Source: Siphonodentalium dalli
Taxonomy: Eukaryota > Mollusca > Scaphopoda > Gadilida > Siphonodentaliidae
Assembly (NCBI GenBank): GCA_032622095.1
Contig: CP136061.1
Span: 53,643,762 to 53,707,761, forward strand
Reading direction: 5' to 3'
Length of the DNA: 64,000 nucleotides
Shown here: positions 58,560 through 64,000 of the stretch, in pieces
How positions within the stretch are numbered: the stretch's first letter is position 1
Layout of the letters: each line of letters opens with the position of its first letter
The notes under the pieces: model-generated
What the model saw: the letters and a program-made list of their open reading frames with translations, nothing else
Told to the model about the DNA's origin: nothing
Database searches by the model: none
Position numbers and translations under genes: made by a program

Positions 58560-59050
58560 CACCCATCCAGATCCAAAGTGGCCGCCGTCCAGAAGGGTTC
58601 AAATAGGGCACCATGCCTTTTCTGAGCCGATTTAGGTCAAACAAAAGGTGTGTGTAGGGAGCCAATCTAAATACCCCCCTTCACCACACCACGATCTAAA
58701 ATGGACACCATCCAGAGATGTTCAAATAGGGCATCCATGGCATTTCTCGACCCCTTGGTCGATTTAGGTCAAACAAAGGGTGCCCCAAGATAATCTAAAT
58801 ATTCACCCCTTTCACACCACCCCGATCCAAAATGGCCGCCGACCAGAAGGGTTCAAATAGGACATCCATGCCATTTCTCGTCCCGTTGACCGATTTAGGT
58901 CAATCAAAGGGTGTTGTAGGGTGCGCCTCCTCAGGCACTCTTTCCAAACACCTCAACCTGATCCAAAATTGTCGCTGTCCAGAGGGGTTCAAAATAGGAC
59001 ACCCATACTATCTCCCAGCCCCTTGGCCGATTTAGGTCAAACAAAGGGTG
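58560..59050 (+). repeat. Tandem repeat, period about 130 bp, about four copies
   Basis: Units start with 'gatccaaaatggccgcc' near 58570, 58691, 58824 and 58959, each followed by 'gaagggttcaaataggacatcc', 'ccgatttaggtcaaacaaagggtg' and a C-rich stretch. Diverged copies, head to tail. Frames across them are incidental. Confidence 0.8.
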
Positions 59051-59077
59051 TTATATATTGTTCCTGGTGTCAAATAC

Positions 59078-59817
59078 ATCCACTATACATTTCGGATTCA
59101 CCCACCAGCCAATATCGAAACAGACATATCTTCAACCTTGTCAGTAATCATTCTAAGATGGGCGTGAAAGCTACCTGGCAATATTTGGAAGCAGGTCATG
59201 GAAAGGGGCCGTGTGATGGAGTTGGAGGGACCTCCAAGAGGTTGGCTGACGTTGCAGTGAAGACCGGTAAATGTGTGATACAGAACGCCGCCGCATTTTT
59301 GTGATTGGGGCAAACACGCCAATGTTAATGTCGCATTTAATCACCTCAACGACAGCGCCCTGAAATTGGTTTTCCCTATGTCCTACCCGTTCCTGGAACA
59401 CTCAAGGTACACGCGGTTATTCCTACCAAACACGCAAACGGCATCGCTACCAGAGAAACGTCATGTTTCTGCGCCAATTGTTTAAAGTTTCTAACTTCAA
59501 ATGGTGAATCCGACCTGAAATGCAATTGGAAGTTCACAACGATGTCTGCACCACATGTTCGCGAGTCTAATGGTTCTCGGTCAACTGTCATCAAAGGCAA
59601 GCGAGCTTCAAAAAAGAGTGCGGAAAATAACTGTCAAGATGCGTATTCTAGTGGGAAGTGTGGATGGGTTTATGGTGATCCACTCGACCCCAGTAAACGC
59701 GACGAATGGGTGGTGTGCTCAGATTGTGGCAAGTGGTTTCATGAAGGTTGCGGAGAGGATTACGGTGTCTTTGACGACGGTGATAATTTCACGTGTTTGT
59801 CATGTTTAGACATATAG
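59078..59817 (+). pseudogene. Transposon-type gene fragment with zinc-finger (PHD-like) C-terminus
   Basis: The first frame (59078-59304) reads 'YISDSPTSQYRNRHIFNLV' and 'TWQYLEAGHGKGPCDGVGGT' then 'SKRLADVAVKTGK'. I recognise this signature from repetitive, uncharacterised proteins of invertebrates. After a frame change between about 59290 and 59385 the second frame continues 'VPGTLKVHAVIPTKHANGIA' and 'CFCANCLKFL', then a basic stretch, then 'DEWVVCSDCGKWFHEGC' and 'FTCLSC', a PHD/RING-like zinc-binding pattern, with a stop at 59817. The N-terminal part is missing, replaced by the tandem repeat at 58560-59050. The frameshift and truncation mark it as a pseudogene. Its original function is unknown to me; a transposase-associated role is possible. 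Confidence 0.65.
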
Positions 59818-59986
59818 ATTCAATGTGATGACACTAGTAACGATGACATTTATTAAATTGATTTATATAGGCAGGAAATTAATTGAAGGCTACTAGCTAT
59901 TTAAAATTAATTTCGAATTTTAATCATATTGCATACTAGTACCAATCCACGAATAAAACAATGCATTTTGTTTTGGTAGTTTTTAG

Positions 59987-60625
59987 CTCACCTGAGACGA
60001 AGTCTCCGGTGGAACTATAGTCATCACTTCTCGTCCGTCGTCCGTCCATCCGTCCGTCAATCCGTCAGTCCGTCCATCCGTCAACAATTCTTTAAATATC
60101 TTCTCCTCTGGAACCTATAGACCGAATGAGTTCATATTTGGTGTGGCTGTTCCCTAGGTGACTCTCATTCAGATTTGTTCAAATGAGGTCACTGGATCGA
60201 ATAGTTGCGAAGCCAGGGCCATAACTCTTTCCCTCCATAGTAATTCTTTTAAACATCTTCTTCTCAACAGGCAGGCCAAATGGGTTCATATTTGGTGTGG
60301 ATGTTCCCTATGTGACTCACATTCAGATTTGTTCAAATGGGGTCACTGTGTCAAATAGTTGCGAAGCCAGGGCCATAACTCTTTCCCTCCATAGTATTTC
60401 TTAAAACGACTTCTTCTCTTGTACCATCGGGTCGAATGGATTCATATTTGATACGGAGGGACCTTGGGTGATTGGGGTTCAGATTTGTTCAAATGGGGTC
60501 ACTGGGTCAAATAGGGGCGGAGCCAGGGACATAACACTAAAAACAAAAAATTACATTTTTGCATTTTGACCTTTAATTTTTAGCTCACCTGAGACGAAGT
60601 CTCCGGTGGAGCGAAAGTCACCACT
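59987..60625 (+). repeat. Common mollusc-type repeat with internal tandem units
   Basis: 'tagctcacctgagacgaagt' occurs at 59986 and again at 60581, bracketing three diverged ~155-bp units. Each has 'ttcatatttggtgtgg', 'ttcagatttgttcaaatg' and 'gcgaagccagggccataact'. A 'ccgtccatccgtccgtc' microsatellite lies at about 60036-60083. I know this kind of repeat as widespread in mollusc genomes. Confidence 0.8.
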
Positions 60626-60694
60626 CCTCGTTCATTAGCAAAATATTCCTCATTCATAAACTTGCATACAGGTCGTATATAACTATATATAGGT

Positions 60695-61458
60695 TTTTTC
60701 TCCGTTACCATCATATCCATGCTAATATTACATCGGGCGTTTGAATTGTCAGGTATTCCTTGTTTGACATAATTATATTAACACATTCTTATATTTATGT
60801 AATCAAATAAAATTGAATGGCATGATTACGCAGGTCTTATTTTTAGATGTACAGAATTGTGTGCACCAGCATAGATCAATGATATGGGTTTACTGGAAAC
60901 ACATACACATTCAAAGTACATGGGACTGCATGTAGTTTCAAATAATAGTTAATATGTTTCCAGCGAAGTTAGAAATTCAACCAAACACGTTTGTGTCACA
61001 TATTATTAAAAATTTAGTGTGTATCAACGATTCGCAATATTTAGGAATATAAAGACCCAAAATGTGTTTTCTCCGTTACCACGCCCACTGTAGTATATGT
61101 GTGTCGCATATCACAAACGCCACATCAATATTTTCCACATGTTTTGTTTTCGAAAACGTTTATATCCCCACATAAGAAATTGGTCCATTTCGTCTGTCAA
61201 TAAACCATATAGAGTGATAGAGAGTGTTCGATTCGTAATGAATTTTTAATTGCACGGTAATCCTAAGATATACGGGTAGCCATTGACCCTAAGCATCTGG
61301 CTAGTGACAGCTCGAATCATGAGTATTTTATAAAATTGCATGCATGTGACTATAGCCACCATTGTGTATTGATTGTGACAATATACAACTGTTGCCACGT
61401 GTATAAATGGACTGTACGTACCCATATGGTACCTTTTCGGGTTAGTAACGGAGAAAAC
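60695..61458. repeat. Right subterminal cluster of 'gttttctccgttac' motifs
   Basis: Copies at about 60696-60708 (with extra t's), 61066-61079 and, on the minus strand, 61445-61458. Together with the left cluster they lie 0.2-1.0 kb inside the TIRs at 56731 and 61650. Confidence 0.7.
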
Positions 61459-61714
61459 ACGCATAAAAGTGCCTACCGTTTTCATGGCAGCTGAAAAAAA
61501 TAGAAACATGATCCTCCGGTGCTCATTTTAACGTGACACATTCCACACATACTATATTTTCATATTATGATGATGATAACCGGCATATCGAAAATTTATT
61601 TTTCGATTTGATTGCAAACTACATGTCGATTTAAGGAATTTTAGGCCATATAGCGTTTCCGGACAGGTGTCGTCGACTCATATTTATTATTTTTATATCC
61701 AGGATACAATATAA

Positions 61715-62319
61715 ATTATTACCACTTTATAGGGCGTTCTCTAGGCCATTGTTAACGTTTTTTCGGGGCGTTCCAAATAGCGTATTGTTACCAAAACACC
61801 GGGCCGCGGGTCGATAATGAAAAGCTCTGTTCATTATCGGCCCGCGGCCCGGCAACTGACCGGAAGTTAGATCTCGTGTATTACCACGCGAGTTACGTCG
61901 CTTCAACATCAGACTTACCGCGTTTATTCACAATAATGGGAAACTGTTCCATATTTTCCTCACACTGTAGTGGTTTTATTATTGGAAATCGCGCTATATG
62001 GTTGAATTATTGTCTCAATCGTAAATATGTATAAATAACTTTAGCTGTCAAACTCTCATCGTTTGTCACTCGTCTTCAATGCTGGTTTTTATTTATATGT
62101 TCTTGGAAATATCTCTCTCTTAATCTACATCATATTCCGCTGGGTCAAATATGTGGTAATAATAGTAATAACATTATCGTATCGGGCATTATGGTTTATT
62201 AACGGCCATCTGGAATGATTAACAGCCCTCGGGACTATTAGCTAATAGGCCATTGGGCTGTTAATCATTCCTGCCGGGCCGTTAATAAACCATAACGCCC
62301 TCAAAAATCATGTTATTGT
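61715..62319. mobile_element. Insertion with two palindromes in intron B
   Basis: Copy A has the continuous site 'caatataaaatgtatatagg' near 33382; copy B has 605 bp between TATAA (61710-61714) and TATAA (62320-62324). The ends share 'agggcgtt' in inverse orientation. Inside are a GC-rich hairpin (61799-61820 with 61831-61852, 'ccgggccgcgggtcgataat', one mismatch) and a longer one at 62184-62300 ('tatggtttattaacggcc' and 'ggaatgattaacagccc' with their complements). Non-coding. Confidence 0.7.
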
Positions 62320-63082
62320 TATAATGTATATAGGAAGCGATCATCCATCTTTAACCATATCTATTATGTTGTTACTTTTAGAAGGCAAACTGACATGTGT
62401 GTCAATTTAGTTAATCGTCACAGCTTGATCAGTGAGAACTTTGGCATTATTTTACATCTACTATTGCTGATAATTGCACCCACGTTGGTTGTTACAATTA
62501 AACAAAAATAACGTCTGAAGTAAGCAAATTCGTAAATAAATAAATACGCAAGATAAATAAAGGACTGACTATGTTTTGATACTCGAATTTGGAAATACTG
62601 AATAAACGTCAACGTAATGAAAAATTGAAAGAACCATCACTGCTATGTCCCTTTTTGGCTAAATAATAACAATTTATATACTTTTTCCACAGAAAACTGA
62701 AGTTATGCCGAAATTAGCAGGCTCCAATTCCAAGTTGCCTATATCTGAGGTAAATATATGCTGTTGTGAACAAATTTGTTTGTTTTTTTTTACAGAGGAT
62801 TGTTTTGTCAATACTACCAACAAATCTTCAATTATTATGAACTAGATATGGTAAAATGATACATTTTACTGTTCATTTCTTTAATAAGTTACATTTTTGC
62901 ATTTTTGTTTAAGGAGACCAGTCATTCGTTTTCGTTAGATAGGTAACTCGTACAATTTATCATAATAATAATGAAGCCATTCTCTGCAGGAGCTACCCAA
63001 CAAAACGTGGAGGGATGTTCAGGATATATAAGCAGACGATCGATAATAAAGGAATCTTATTCGTTTGTGGGATTTGTTTGTG

Positions 63083-63123
63083 TAATAAGTTCAACAAAAA
63101 TTTCACTTGTTGAACTTATTATC
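63083..63123. repeat. Short hairpin 'taataagttcaaca'
   Basis: 'taataagttcaaca' is followed 12 bp later by its complement 'tgttgaacttatta'. The right arm is shared with copy A near 34638-34652; the left arm is specific to copy B. Confidence 0.6.
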
Positions 63124-63241
63124 AGAACATTTCCTAAGGAATAACAACCAGTCAATGAGTATTTAATAAACAAAGGATTAATGAAACATTAGTTTTCGTC
63201 GTGTTCCAATTAAGTGCATGGTTTACTTATATTTTACATAC

Positions 63242-63489
63242 CAACGATATCGTTCTCTTCATTTATCCCGATGAATGAAAAGCCTGGAAACATTTGCAGA
63301 ATGCGACCGATTTGCCAGGAATCCGTCGGATGGATTGGCCAATGGTCATACAGTTTACAGATTCCAATGACGTCATCGGTTGTCGCTGGTCTCACCACGA
63401 TATCACGTTCAGCTGAAGTCCATGTTACGATCCCTCGGTCTGAGTCTTCAAGTACATGTCAATAAAATAAGATACATGCTCACAATAAT
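63242..63489 (-). pseudogene. GNAT-family N-acetyltransferase, copy B, upstream exon with 2-bp frameshift
   Basis: Same splice borders as in copy A: acceptor 'tatttcctctgtag' (63490-63503) and donor G|gtatgtaa at 63242. The exon is 248 bp rather than 246 because of two extra bases around 63444-63448 ('gagtcttcaag' against 'gatttcaag' in A). The downstream part reads 'SDRGIVTWTSAERDIVVRPA', 'WQIGRILQMFPGFSFIGIN' and 'EENDIVG', matching copy A. Reading from the acceptor or from the ATG 'MYLKT' runs into a stop within about ten codons. This copy therefore cannot make the full protein unless the indel is an assembly error. Confidence 0.75.
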
Positions 63490-64000
63490 CTACAGAGGAA
63501 ATATTGTGCTCAGTATTCAGTGAATCAAATTGATAAATGATACATGTACCTATATATGCGCCGCATTCATCACTGAACGAAATTAGCATTCAACTAAATA
63601 TTGCCGAAACTATCGACAAAACCGATCATATAATATACCATTTTCGAAAACAGAAAAGTCTGAATTAAGCACAATTGTAAATATTAATTTTAGCACTATC
63701 TCACCATATAGATCCCACGTGCGAGATAAAAAAAATAGACTTATCAGATGACTTGTACTGAATAACTGTACTTCAATGATGAAGGCAGATGTCACTATCT
63801 TGTCTAAAATTTGATTTTAAAAACATGGCCGCCAGCAGACATTTTGTTTATCTGGAAATGTAGGATGTGTTCCGTACGTGGATATATTTCAACCGATGGT
63901 TATAGGATCTAAATTAAATTGTTATGGAGTTTCACCGTCACAGTTCTGTGCCTAATGACGTTCTTTGTATTTTCACTTTGTCTGAGTTACCGACCTCGCG
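63490..64000 (-). other. Upstream flank of copy B exon
   Basis: Up to about 63690 it matches the copy A flank split between 35018-35127 and 45704-45795. Further right I see no exon, promoter or repeat. A first coding exon, if any, would lie beyond the window. Confidence 0.5.

Larger units (their letters stand above)
56731..61650. mobile_element. Large (~4.9 kb) TIR element with subterminal motif clusters
   Basis: The flanks 'attgatagtagc' and 'gtttccggacaggtgtc' are adjacent in copy A (33319-33348) but 4.9 kb apart here. The ends are inverted: left 'tatggcccaaaattcctta' and the complement of 'taaggaattttaggccata'. TAGC stands on both sides (56727-56730 and 61651-61654) and once in the empty site, fitting a 4-bp target duplication. 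Fourteen-base motifs, 'gttttctccgttac', cluster near both ends and, as far as I can see, nowhere else in the window. The cargo is mixed: a LINE 3' end (57849-58258), a ~128-bp tandem repeat (58560-59050), a broken transposon-type gene (59078-59817) and a common mollusc repeat (59987-60625). No transposase of its own is seen, so it is probably non-autonomous. Confidence 0.75.
51219..63241 (-). other. Intron of acetyltransferase copy B (12.0 kb)
   Basis: The donor is G|gtatgtaa at 63242/63241 and the acceptor ttcaaag at 51219. It is longer than the copy A intron because of insertions listed separately. Two further B-specific stretches, about 51550-52830 and 52950-53370, lack clear ends. The second is bracketed by 'atagaatataaaatatattggtttcg' like sequence at about 53006 and 53534. 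Confidence 0.75.

Overview
This window looks like eukaryotic, AT-rich, repeat-laden genomic DNA from a marine invertebrate. A mollusc is the most likely source. The reasons are the L2/CR1-type LINEs, a tRNA-derived SINE with an (ATCA)n tail, and the 'agctcacctgag...gtccgtccatccgtccgtc' repeat near 60 kb, which I associate with mollusc genomes. A hemichordate or cephalochordate cannot be excluded. There is no bacterial-type gene organisation, and most open frames over 60 codons are chance frames or decayed transposon coding.

Layout. 0-4.7 kb: intergenic DNA with a diverged direct repeat, poly-G/C elements, a hairpin element and a (GA)n tract. 4.7-20 kb: decayed non-LTR retrotransposons, nearly all on the minus strand: an ORF2 C-terminus (4.74-5.2), an almost full-length L2-like LINE (5.2-8.9), a second LINE (8.9-10.95), a zinc-knuckle ORF1 LINE (12.4-14.4) and a very decayed RT (18.1-19.5). 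A foldback element lies at 11.7-12.4 kb. 20-23.6 kb: mostly featureless, with one inverted-repeat element.

23.66-64 kb holds the only cellular gene family I recognise: a GNAT-type N-acetyltransferase on the minus strand in three tandem copies. Copy C is a 3' remnant at 24.3 kb. Copy A has exons at 34772-35017 and 26239-26978 and is intact as far as visible. Copy B has exons at 63242-63489 and 50485-51218 and carries a 2-bp frameshift in the upstream exon. Introns and flanks are duplicated too, so A and B act as empty-site controls for each other. At least ten insertions can be delimited this way, several with target-site duplications.

The largest difference is a 10.6-kb insertion just upstream of the copy A exon (35128-45703). 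It is a ~130-bp-monomer satellite with higher-order periods of 973, 2466 and 2560 bp, ending in a 479-bp terminal-inverted-repeat (TIR) element. The most unusual object is a ~4.9-kb TIR element in the copy B intron (56731-61650). It has subterminal clusters of a 14-bp motif and a patchwork cargo: a LINE 3' end, tandem repeats and a broken transposon-like gene with a zinc-finger tail. Between A and B (45.8-49.6 kb) lie a 37-bp minisatellite, a broken CXC (tesmin-like) transposon-type gene split by a LINE, and a 363-bp tandem repeat.

All calls come from reading the sequence. Family names rest on motif recognition, not on database searches.
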